Assembly (NCBI GenBank): GCA_030271595.1
Contig: JARXKO010000112.1
Span: 1-5,160 of the forward strand
Origin: Pseudomonadota bacterium
GTDB lineage: Bacteria > Pseudomonadota > Alphaproteobacteria > Sphingomonadales > Sphingomonadaceae
Length of the DNA stretch: 5,160 nucleotides
Direction of reading: 5' to 3'
Below the pieces are notes generated by a model that saw only the letters and a list, made by a program, of their open reading frames with translations, was not told the DNA's origin and searched no databases. Positions 1 to 5,160 of this stretch are shown piece by piece. Both the position numbers and the translations under genes were made by a program. Every line of letters starts with the position of its first letter. The stretch's first letter is position 1.

Positions 1-202
1 CGTCACTGGGCGCGATTTAGAAATTCGGGTTGTGGGGAAACTGCCCTGGCTGGTGCCGTGAGGCACCAGCCAGAGAGTTCGCGCGCGTTTCTGGGCCGTG
101 CGCAAAGCGATTTCGATTCACCCCAATATCATGAGCTGGGAATAAATCCACGCCTTGCTTCACCGCCCGTCGAATATTTTGGTGGCAAGCGGCGGACGCC
201 TG
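1..202. other. Non-coding stretch downstream of the GGDEF-EAL gene
   Basis: No convincing gene lies here. Frame 2 on the plus strand is open from the window edge to a TGA at 59-61, but its codons include TTA and many A/T third positions, unlike the strongly GC3-biased genes in the window, so I do not call it as the end of a gene. The stretch is visibly more AT-rich than the coding regions. Its only strong structure is the perfect hairpin at 46-73. A weaker imperfect pairing (CTTGC..CACC near 152-164 against GGTGGCAAG at 181-189) lies just beyond the stop of the minus-strand gene, but it has a long loop and a bulge. Confidence 0.6.
46..73. terminator. Perfect 12-bp hairpin with GTGA loop, putative terminator
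   Basis: The arm CTGGCTGGTGCC (46-57) and its exact reverse complement (62-73) are separated by the four bases GTGA. Read on the plus strand the loop is a GNRA-type tetraloop, which makes an RNA hairpin very stable. It lies about 130 bp beyond the stop of the minus-strand gene and could also end a plus-strand transcript entering from the left. Neither side has a real T-tract: the plus side continues GAGAGTTCGCG and the minus side GGCAGTTTCCCC. It may therefore be an atypical terminator, an mRNA 3'-end stabiliser or part of a small RNA. The hairpin is certain; the function is inferred. Confidence 0.45.
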
Positions 203-2539
203 TCAGCCGGCGGCGCGCTTTTTGCCGAGGCCGACGACCATCTGATTGGCGCGCTCGTAGGACAAGGGGCGGCCGAATAGGAAACCCTGGATGATGTTGC
301 AGCCAAGGTCGCGCATGCGCTCGAAATCCTCGGCCGTTTCGACGCCTTCGGCGGTGACGGTCATGCGAAAGCTTTGCGCGAGCTGGACGATCGACTGGAT
401 GATCGCGACATTTTCCGGGCGGGTCCCGGCTTCGCGGACGAAGCTGCCGTCGATCTTCAACTTATGGAATACCGCCTTGTTGAGATAGCCGATCGACGAG
501 TAACCGGTGCCGAAATCGTCGAGCGCGATACCGACCCCGAGCGCGCGCAGGCGCTTGAGGACATCGAGCGTGTGGCCGCTGTCGCCAAGGAACACACCTT
601 CGGTGACTTCGAGCTCGATCCGGTTGCCCGGGACCTTGTGGCGGATGAGCGCTTCCGACACCATGTTGGGCAGCGCCGGCAGGCTGATCTGCTTGGGGCT
701 GATATTGAGCGCGACGGTGATCGGTTCGGGCCACGTCGCGGCGGCGCGCACCGCTTCGTCGATGACCCAGCCGCCGATCGCGGTCATCAGACCGTTTTCC
801 TCGGCCACCGGAATGAACACGTTGGGCGGGATGATTCCGCGCTGCGGATGATTCCACCGGATGAGCGCTTCGAAGCCAACCAATTTCTGGGTCTTGGCAT
901 CGATCAGCGGCTGATAGAGCAAGTGGAATTGCTTGGCGACGATCGCCTGGCGCAAATCGCTTTCAAGCTGCAAGCGGTCGTCCTGTTCGGTCTGCAGCGC
1001 CGACGAATAATAGCGGGCGACCCCGCGGCCGGCATCCTTCGCCTGGTACAAGGCGAGATCGGCCTTGAGGATCAGATCGTCGACGGTGGCGCCGTCAACC
1101 GGCCCGAAGGCGCCGCCGATCGATACGCCGATGCGGATTTCATTCTGGTCGATCTGATACGGATCCTTGATCGACGCAATAATCCGATCACCGAGTTGCT
1201 CGACCTTCTGGCGGCTTTGGCCGTCGCTGATGACGATCGCGAATTCATCGCCGCCCATGCGCCCGACGTGACCGTCGGGACCGACCTGGTCGACCAGCCG
1301 TTTGGCCACCGCGCGGAGGACCGCGTCCCCTTTGGGATGGCCGAACGTGTCGTTGACGGGCTTGAAGCCGTCGAGGTCGAGAAACATGATCGCGCACGGC
1401 ACATTCGACGTGGTTGCGGCACGCAGCGCGTCGCCCAGCAACTGGCGCACCCGGCCGCGATTGGGCAAGCCCGAGAGCACGTCGACATTGGCGAGATGGG
1501 TCAGCCGTTCCTGCGTCTGGCGGACCTCGGTGATATCGGACCCGACCCCGCGGAAGCCTTCGAAGCGGCCGGCGGTATCGATGATCGGGTCGCCGGCGAT
1601 CGAAATCCAGCGATTGCCGCGCGGCGTCTTGAGCTCCATTTCGAGTGAATTGAACGCCTGCTTGTCGAGCAAGAGGCGGCCGAGTTCGGCATTGCCGCCG
1701 AGGATCGAGGGCAAGGAATGCCCGACCAGCTGGCTTCCGGTACGGCCGAGCAACGCGCACATCCGGGTCGAGATATAGGTCACGCGATTTTCGCCATCGA
1801 CCTGCCACAGCCAGCCGACGCCGCGCTGCTCATATTCCTGGAGCAACAGGCTTGCGCCCTCGCTCTGGCTGCCGACGTCGGCGTTGGTCTGGATTTGGCG
1901 GAAAGCCCAGCGGGCGACGGTCAGAACCCCGAAGATCGCCACCCCGAGCGTGTAGAGGATGGACAGCATATGCTGGAACGGAACGGTGTTTCGGCCCATC
2001 AGCAGGGCCCCGCCGACGCCCAGCGTGAAGGCCACCATCCAGGCGGTGACGCAGGGCGGGATCACGACCAGCCCGAGCGCCCCAATGCCAAGCCCGGCCA
2101 TGAGCGAGGCAGCAATGACCTGCGTGCCCGGATCGAGGTTGGGGAAAAGGTAGAGCGGCAGGCTCAGCCAGACCAGCGCGCGGAGCACGACTTCGCCGAC
2201 CATTTGCAAGGTCGGGACCCGGCGTCCCGAGCGGCCGACGCAGGAGATCGACTGAGTCCGCGCGAGCTGCATCGCGCCGAGGTTGACGAGCGCGACCGCG
2301 GCGACCCACGGCAGGATCAGGGTCGAGGACACACTTTGCCACAGATTGACCGTCATCATCACCGCGGCGACGATATTGGCGGCGGCGAAGAACGGCGCCA
2401 GATGGGCCCGGGCGATCAGCTGGACGTCGCGCAAGGGCGAGCTTTCCGAATCGCTTTCATGCGCGGCGACCCCGGCGGACTCTCCGCCCGGGAGCCGCGC
2501 TGAAATCAGCCGTTTATAGCGATCTGGTGCTTCGTACAT
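203..2539 (-). CDS. Membrane-bound PAS-GGDEF-EAL cyclic-di-GMP synthase/phosphodiesterase
   Basis: A 778-residue inner-membrane protein predicted to make and/or degrade the second messenger cyclic di-GMP. Residues 46-210 hold about six hydrophobic helices (roughly 46-67, 72-93, 112-134, 140-160, 164-182, 190-210) forming a MASE-like sensor that I cannot assign to a named class. A PAS/PAC domain follows (about 232-340). The GGDEF domain (about 345-510) has DLDGFKPVND (388-397), an intact GGDEF (429-433) and ADLALYQAK (493-501), but no RxxD inhibitory site at the expected place (GPDG). The EAL domain (about 520-765) keeps EAL (557-559), N612, E644, DDFGTGYSS (674-682), K695, E731 and Q751, so phosphodiesterase activity is likely. 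The open frame extends upstream to 2935, but I start at Met 2539: the longer version would run through the divergent kinase gene, and the sequence from here reads as a coherent soluble N-terminus before helix 1. No clear ribosome binding site precedes this ATG. Confidence 0.93.
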   Translation of the reverse strand: MYEAPDRYKRLISARLPGGESAGVAAHESDSESSPLRDVQLIARAHLAPFFAAANIVAAVMMTVNLWQSVSSTLILPWVAAVALVNLGAMQLARTQSISCVGRSGRRVPTLQMVGEVVLRALVWLSLPLYLFPNLDPGTQVIAASLMAGLGIGALGLVVIPPCVTAWMVAFTLGVGGALLMGRNTVPFQHMLSILYTLGVAIFGVLTVARWAFRQIQTNADVGSQSEGASLLLQEYEQRGVGWLWQVDGENRVTYISTRMCALLGRTGSQLVGHSLPSILGGNAELGRLLLDKQAFNSLEMELKTPRGNRWISIAGDPIIDTAGRFEGFRGVGSDITEVRQTQERLTHLANVDVLSGLPNRGRVRQLLGDALRAATTSNVPCAIMFLDLDGFKPVNDTFGHPKGDAVLRAVAKRLVDQVGPDGHVGRMGGDEFAIVISDGQSRQKVEQLGDRIIASIKDPYQIDQNEIRIGVSIGGAFGPVDGATVDDLILKADLALYQAKDAGRGVARYYSSALQTEQDDRLQLESDLRQAIVAKQFHLLYQPLIDAKTQKLVGFEALIRWNHPQRGIIPPNVFIPVAEENGLMTAIGGWVIDEAVRAAATWPEPITVALNISPKQISLPALPNMVSEALIRHKVPGNRIELEVTEGVFLGDSGHTLDVLKRLRALGVGIALDDFGTGYSSIGYLNKAVFHKLKIDGSFVREAGTRPENVAIIQSIVQLAQSFRMTVTAEGVETAEDFERMRDLGCNIIQGFLFGRPLSYERANQMVVGLGKKRAAG

Positions 2540-2585
2540 GCCGACACGATCCACTTGAGTAGCGGCCGGTCTAGCCGAAGAGCGT

Positions 2586-2599
2586 TTAAGCCGGGTTAA
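2586..2599. promoter_or_regulatory. TTAA-N6-TTAA element, candidate regulator-binding site
   Basis: TTAAGCCGGGTTAA is a 14-bp palindrome with one mismatched pair. Seen another way it is a direct repeat, GTTTAAG (2584-2590) then GGTTAAG (2594-2600), offset by exactly 10 bp. It sits 47 bp from the start of the c-di-GMP gene and 70 bp from the kinase start. Two families could fit. CtrA sites are TTAA-N7-TTAA, so this is one base short. LytTR regulators such as AgrA use direct repeats ending in GTTAAG, but these are normally about two helical turns apart. Neither match is exact, so the binding protein is unknown. Confidence 0.3.
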
Positions 2600-2662
2600 G
2601 GACGCCAGCCCGGGCCAATGCCCCTGCGGCTCGCATTCGTTCGCTCCTCCGCCTATATCGCC

Positions 2663-2667
2663 AAGGA
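2663..2667 (+). promoter_or_regulatory. Ribosome binding site of the histidine kinase
   Basis: AAGGA lies immediately before the ATG at 2670, leaving only two bases between. That is closer than the usual 5-9, so initiation may be weak, but no other in-frame ATG occurs until residue 75, inside a membrane helix, and GTG at residue 22 has no purine-rich site before it. The codons just after 2670 already have the strong GC3 bias of the gene, which supports this start. Confidence 0.5.
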
Positions 2668-2669
2668 CT

Positions 2670-3851
2670 ATGGCGACCGACAGCGCGACCCTCGGCCAGG
2701 ACCCGATCCAGCGGCAAAGCGCCCGCCGCAGCGTGGCCAAGACGATCCAGTCGCCGGCGGCTCCAATCGCTCGCGGGATCGGGCTCGACCGGCCATTTTT
2801 CGATGACAAGAACCGCGCTTTCTGGATCCTCCAGTCGATCGGCTGGAGCGGGTATTTCTTCCTTCGCTCGCTGTCGGGCTTCGCCAATTCGATGGGCTGG
2901 ATCTGGATCGTCCACACCCTCCTTCTGACCGCCACCGGTTATTCGCTGACCCTGCTCATGGCGACCCTGTTCAGGCGCCTCATCCGGATGCGGCCGATTC
3001 TCACCCTGATCCTGTCGCTGGCCGCGGTGGCGCTGTCCGCGGGCGCCTTTTCGATCATCGAGACGTGGAGCTATGCGACTTTCCTCAAGCCCGAATCGAA
3101 GCCGGTCGGAGTCGAATATATGGGCGCGATCCTGCTCAATTTCGCGCTCCTCGCGGCTTGGGCCTCGCTCTATTACGGGATCAATTATTTCCTTCTGCTC
3201 GAGGAGGAAATCGACCAGCGCGAGCGGCTCGAAAGCCAGGCTTCAAGCGCGCAGCTGGCGATGCTGCGCTATCAATTGAACCCGCATTTCCTGTTCAACA
3301 CATTGAACAGCATTTCGACCCTGGTGCTGCTCAAACAGACCGAGCGCGCCAATGCGATGCTGGCGCGATTGTCGTCGTTCCTGCGCTACACGCTCGCCAA
3401 CGAGCCGACCGCGCAGGTCACGCTGGCGCAGGAGGTCGAGACGCTCAAACTCTACCTCGAGATCGAGAAGATGCGCTTCGAGGACCGGCTGCGGCCGCAT
3501 TTCCGGATTGAATCGGAGACGATCGGCGCGCGATTGCCGTCGCTGCTGCTCCAGCCGCTGATGGAAAATGCCATCAAATATGCGGTCACCCCGCGCGAAA
3601 ATGGCGCCGACATCTGGCTTACCGCGAGCCATGTCGGGCCGCGCGTCCGGATCGAAGTTGCCGACAATGGCGATGGCGGCGCGGTCGAAATCGCAGCCAG
3701 CCAGTCGACCGGCGTCGGCCTTGCCAACATCCGCGACCGGTTATCGCAGGCCTATGGCCCGAACCATGTTTTTGAAGCCCGGGAGAACGATCGCGGGGGC
3801 TTTAGCGTTATCATCGAAATTCCCTATGAAACCGGAGACAGAGGCGAATGA
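2670..3851 (+). CDS. LytS/YehU-type membrane sensor histidine kinase
   Basis: A 393-residue inner-membrane kinase of the His_kinase (PF06580) plus HATPase_c type. A polar N-terminal tail of about 48 residues is followed by four hydrophobic helices (about 50-68, 76-99, 109-130, 150-176), then a charged, probably coiled-coil linker (177-200). The phospho-acceptor motif YQLNPHFLFNTLNSI puts the histidine at H206. The N box is PLMENAIKYAV (N300), the first glycine box DNGDGG (332-337) and the second GVGLANIRDRL (348-358). All catalytic elements are present. No extracytoplasmic domain, GAF or PAS domain is visible, so sensing probably occurs through the membrane helices, as in other short LytS-like kinases. 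Its stop overlaps the start of the LytTR regulator by four bases, indicating one operon and a cognate pair. The signal cannot be deduced. Start chosen at 2670 (AAGGA just upstream). Confidence 0.93.
   Translation: MATDSATLGQDPIQRQSARRSVAKTIQSPAAPIARGIGLDRPFFDDKNRAFWILQSIGWSGYFFLRSLSGFANSMGWIWIVHTLLLTATGYSLTLLMATLFRRLIRMRPILTLILSLAAVALSAGAFSIIETWSYATFLKPESKPVGVEYMGAILLNFALLAAWASLYYGINYFLLLEEEIDQRERLESQASSAQLAMLRYQLNPHFLFNTLNSISTLVLLKQTERANAMLARLSSFLRYTLANEPTAQVTLAQEVETLKLYLEIEKMRFEDRLRPHFRIESETIGARLPSLLLQPLMENAIKYAVTPRENGADIWLTASHVGPRVRIEVADNGDGGAVEIAASQSTGVGLANIRDRLSQAYGPNHVFEARENDRGGFSVIIEIPYETGDRGE
3834..3851 (+). promoter_or_regulatory. ATGA stop-start overlap and ribosome binding site of the regulator
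   Basis: The kinase stop TGA (3849-3851) and the regulator start ATG (3848-3850) share bases as ATGA, the classic arrangement for translational coupling, which would keep kinase and regulator in step. Two purine-rich sites lie in the end of the kinase gene: GGAG at 3834-3837 (10 bases before the ATG) and GAGG at 3841-3844 (3 bases before it). Neither has ideal spacing, in keeping with reinitiation after the kinase is translated. Confidence 0.7.
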
Positions 3852-4651
3852 CCATCAGGACCATATTGGTCGACGACGAACCGTTGGCGACGCAAGGGCT
3901 GCAACTGCGGCTCCAGGCGCATGACGACGTCGAAGTGATCGCCACCGCGGCCAACGGCCGCGAAGCCATTCGCCAGGTCAAGACGCACAAGCCCGACCTC
4001 GTCTTCCTCGACATCCAGATGCCAGGTTTCGACGGCTTTTCGGTCATTCAGGGCTTGATGGATGTCGAGCCGCCCCTGTTCGTCTTCGTCACCGCTTATG
4101 GCGATCACGCGTTGCGCGCGTTCGATGCCGATGCGGTCGATTATCTGATGAAGCCGGTCGACGAGGACCGGCTCGCCGAAACCCTCGACCGGGTGCGCCA
4201 GCGATTGTCCGAAAAACGCAGCGCGGGCGAGGCCGAGCGGCTGATGGAGGCGCTGACCGAACATGCCCCCGAAGCGGCCGAGGAAATTGGCGAAGCGGCG
4301 CCCGAGGGGCCGGCCGCCAACCGCTATGAGAAAATGATCAACATCAAGGACCAGGGGCAGATTTTCCGGGTCGATGTCGACACCATCGAACGGATCGACG
4401 CGGCCGGCGATTACATGTGCATCCAGACCGGCGACAACACCCTCATCCTGCGCGAGACGATGAAAGACCTTGAAAAGCGGCTCGACCCGCGGCGCTTCCA
4501 GCGCGTCCACCGCTCGACCATCGTCAACCTCGACCTTGTCCGGCAGGTGAAGCCGCACACCAATGGCGAATGCTTCCTGGTGCTCGATTCGGGCGCGCAG
4601 ATCAAAGTGTCGCGGTCGTACCGGGACGTGGTGGCGCGGTTCGTCCACTAG
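3848..4651 (+). CDS. LytTR-family response regulator (REC-LytTR)
   Basis: A 267-residue cytoplasmic transcription regulator, partner of the kinase encoded just upstream. The receiver domain (about 3-120) has the acidic pocket D9-D10-E11, phospho-acceptor D55 in FLDIQMPG, T82 in the VTAYG segment and K102 in MKPVD, so phosphorylation should be functional. An Ala/Glu-rich linker (about 123-158) leads to a LytTR DNA-binding domain (about 163-265) with typical segments: IERIDAAGDYMCIQT (180-194), LRETMKDLEKRLDP (201-214), FQRVHRSTIVNLDLV (217-231) and IKVSRSYRDVV (252-262). LytTR proteins bind direct-repeat DNA sites. The family in other bacteria controls envelope, autolysis, virulence or transporter genes; the targets here are not shown by sequence. 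The start is fixed by the ATGA overlap. Length and domain order match AlgR/LytR/YehT-like regulators. Confidence 0.94.
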   Translation: MTIRTILVDDEPLATQGLQLRLQAHDDVEVIATAANGREAIRQVKTHKPDLVFLDIQMPGFDGFSVIQGLMDVEPPLFVFVTAYGDHALRAFDADAVDYLMKPVDEDRLAETLDRVRQRLSEKRSAGEAERLMEALTEHAPEAAEEIGEAAPEGPAANRYEKMINIKDQGQIFRVDVDTIERIDAAGDYMCIQTGDNTLILRETMKDLEKRLDPRRFQRVHRSTIVNLDLVRQVKPHTNGECFLVLDSGAQIKVSRSYRDVVARFVH

Positions 4652-4654
4652 GGT

Positions 4655-4669
4655 CGGAACGTCCGTTTT
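4655..4669 (+). terminator. Weak hairpin with T-run after the regulator gene
   Basis: CGGA (4655-4658), a three-base loop and TCCG (4662-4665) form a short stem followed by TTTT, four bases past the stop of the LytTR regulator. A four-pair stem is marginal for intrinsic termination, so this is only a candidate for the end of the kinase-regulator operon. Confidence 0.22.
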
Positions 4670-4748
4670 CCACCCATTGCAGCCGCGGATTTGTGATCGA
4701 AAAGCCCGGTTTGACGATATGAGACCTGGTCCATTCGTCATCGAACAG

Positions 4749-4774
4749 GGAACAGCGGGCCTATCGGCGCCGTT
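4749..4774 (+). promoter_or_regulatory. EcfG-type (general stress sigma factor) promoter
   Basis: GGAAC (4749-4753) and CGTT (4771-4774) are separated by 17 bases. This is a full match to the alphaproteobacterial EcfG/SigT promoter consensus GGAAC-N16-17-CGTT. Transcription would begin near 4780, giving a leader of roughly 25-30 bases before the ATG at 4809, which is a natural distance. The element sits in a real intergenic gap and points at the glycine-zipper gene. It implies control by the PhyR-NepR-EcfG cascade. The match is seen directly; use by EcfG is inferred. Confidence 0.72.
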
Positions 4775-4793
4775 GATCGTGTACAGACATCAC

Positions 4794-4798
4794 AAAGG
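4794..4798 (+). promoter_or_regulatory. Ribosome binding site of the glycine-zipper gene
   Basis: AAAGG lies 10 bases before the ATG at 4809. It favours this start over the in-frame ATG at 4719, which would add 30 residues ahead of the signal peptide and would lie upstream of the EcfG-type promoter. Confidence 0.55.
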
Positions 4799-4808
4799 CC
4801 AATTGAAA

Positions 4809-5120
4809 ATGAAAAACAGCAACACATTCATCCCCGCTCTGGCGCTTGCCGCGATCACCGCGACATCAAGCGCGGTTCCGGCGGAGGCGCGCACCCACCA
4901 TCACCATTATTACGGCCGGACGGCGTATGCCCAGAAATATTGCCGTCATTCTTCGGGCACGACCGGCCTTGTCGCTGGCGGGGTGGCCGGCGCGGTCGTT
5001 GGTCAAAGCGTGGTCGGCCACGGCCTGCTTGGAACGGCCGCTGGAGCCGTTGGCGGAGCCTTGGCCGGTCGCGCGGTTGATCGGAGTTTGACCGCCCGGC
5101 GGCGCTGTTCCTATCGCTAA
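4809..5120 (+). CDS. Small exported glycine-zipper protein, probable stress-response envelope protein
   Basis: A 103-residue protein with a signal peptide: a short basic/polar start, a hydrophobic core (about 7-18) and a probable cleavage site after AEA (A27). There is no lipobox cysteine, so it is not a typical lipoprotein. The mature part starts with a His/Tyr-rich segment (THHHHYYG, 29-36) and then has a glycine-zipper region (about 50-87) with repeated small-residue spacing, GLVAGGVAGAVVG and GTAAGAVGGALAG, which resembles the glycine zipper 2TM / 17-kDa surface antigen family (PF05433). Such segments form tight hairpins in or at membranes. Only two cysteines occur, C45 and C100, flanking the zipper, and could form a disulfide in the periplasm. 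The C-terminus is basic (RRRCSYR). It appears to be transcribed alone from an EcfG-type promoter. The precise role is unknown; envelope protection during stress is an inference. Confidence 0.82.
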   Translation: MKNSNTFIPALALAAITATSSAVPAEARTHHHHYYGRTAYAQKYCRHSSGTTGLVAGGVAGAVVGQSVVGHGLLGTAAGAVGGALAGRAVDRSLTARRRCSYR

Positions 5121-5130
5121 GTGAGCGGGC

Positions 5131-5149
5131 GGGCGGCCAGTGTCCGCCT
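5131..5149. terminator. Weak GGCGG/CCGCC hairpin after the glycine-zipper gene
   Basis: GGCGG (5132-5136) can pair with CCGCC (5144-5148) around a seven-base loop, extended by one G-T pair, about 11 bases past the stop. There is no T-run after it, so it is only a possible terminator for the small gene. Confidence 0.22.
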
Positions 5150-5160
5150 ATGGCAGACGA

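Larger units (their letters stand above)
2540..2669. promoter_or_regulatory. Divergent control region between c-di-GMP gene and kinase operon
   Basis: This 130-bp gap separates two start codons pointing away from each other, so it must hold the promoters of both the c-di-GMP enzyme (leftward) and the kinase-regulator operon (rightward), unless a start is misplaced. I see no strong sigma-70 pair. TTGAGT at 2555-2560 lacks a good -10 box at 17 bp, and TATATC at 2654-2659 lacks a -35 box. No GGAAC/CGTT EcfG pair was seen on either strand. The notable element is the TTAA-N6-TTAA at 2586-2599. Confidence 0.6.

Noticed and set aside
2..61. C-terminal end of a plus-strand gene entering from the left, stopping at TGA 59-61
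   Set aside because: Only 19 codons are visible, with TTA and many A/T third positions unlike the other genes, and the stop lies in the hairpin loop. It cannot be excluded but is not supported.
85..125. T-arm-like TTCGATTC suggesting a tRNA near 112-119
   Set aside because: No matching acceptor, D-arm or anticodon arm can be folded around it.
374..1648. 424-codon open frame on the plus strand opposite the GGDEF-EAL gene
   Set aside because: The minus strand encodes conserved EAL and GGDEF catalytic motifs here. The plus-strand product is charged, low-complexity and without recognisable domains, as expected for an antisense shadow in GC-rich DNA.
1718..2503. 261-codon plus-strand open frame opposite the membrane and PAS region
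   Set aside because: Its product is rich in Asp, Arg, Gly and His with no domain, and it lies wholly opposite the N-terminal half of the real minus-strand gene.
2540..2935. N-terminal extension of the GGDEF-EAL protein to an ATG at 2935
   Set aside because: It would add 132 residues of low-plausibility sequence running through the intergenic region and opposite the start of the kinase gene, whose codons there are clearly GC3-biased.
4656..4680. A second EcfG-type site beginning at GGAAC 4656-4660
   Set aside because: The bases 16-17 positions downstream read ATTGC, not CGTT, and it overlaps the small hairpin after the regulator stop.
4711..4740. Sigma-70 promoter starting at TTGACG (4711-4716)
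   Set aside because: The -35 box is good but no acceptable -10 box occurs at 16-18 bases downstream.
3824..4741. 305-codon minus-strand open frame opposite the LytTR regulator
   Set aside because: The plus strand has complete receiver and LytTR motifs over the same bases; the minus-strand product is a shadow.
4719..4808. 30-residue N-terminal extension of the glycine-zipper protein
   Set aside because: It would bury the signal peptide, lies across the EcfG-type promoter, and the ATG at 4809 has its own AAAGG.
5148..5160. Start of a new plus-strand gene at ATG 5150, or end of a convergent gene at the minus-strand TAG 5148-5150
   Set aside because: Only three or four codons are visible in either reading, and the ATG has no clear ribosome binding site.

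Overview
This window looks like chromosomal DNA of a high-GC alphaproteobacterium, most likely a sphingomonad (Sphingomonadales). I infer this from three things: strong G/C bias at third codon positions, the style of the proteins (a membrane-bound PAS-GGDEF-EAL protein, a LytS-type kinase with a LytTR regulator, a small exported glycine-zipper protein), and a promoter matching the alphaproteobacterial general-stress sigma factor EcfG. No IS element, CRISPR array, tRNA or rRNA is visible, and all four genes appear intact.

Layout: positions 1-202 are non-coding and hold a perfect 12-bp hairpin (46-73). On the minus strand, 203-2539 encodes a 778-residue cyclic-di-GMP enzyme with six predicted membrane helices, a PAS domain and GGDEF and EAL domains that both keep their catalytic motifs. 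A 130-bp divergent control region (2540-2669) contains a TTAA-N6-TTAA element. On the plus strand a two-component operon follows: a four-helix LytS/YehU-type histidine kinase (2670-3851) whose stop overlaps the start of a LytTR response regulator (3848-4651) as ATGA. After a 157-bp gap comes a 103-residue secreted glycine-zipper protein (4809-5120), preceded by a GGAAC-N17-CGTT element (4749-4774). The last 40 bases hold a weak hairpin and no assignable gene.

How they may work together: the kinase should sense a membrane or envelope signal and phosphorylate the regulator at Asp55, which would then bind DNA through its LytTR domain. The divergent control region is a natural place for autoregulation and for coupling to cyclic-di-GMP turnover, but this is inferred from layout only. 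The glycine-zipper gene seems to be a separate transcription unit of the general stress response, not the third gene of the operon. The most specific new observation is that EcfG-type promoter. I see no convincing evidence of a wholly new system; the families are all known, and their regulatory linkage is the open question.
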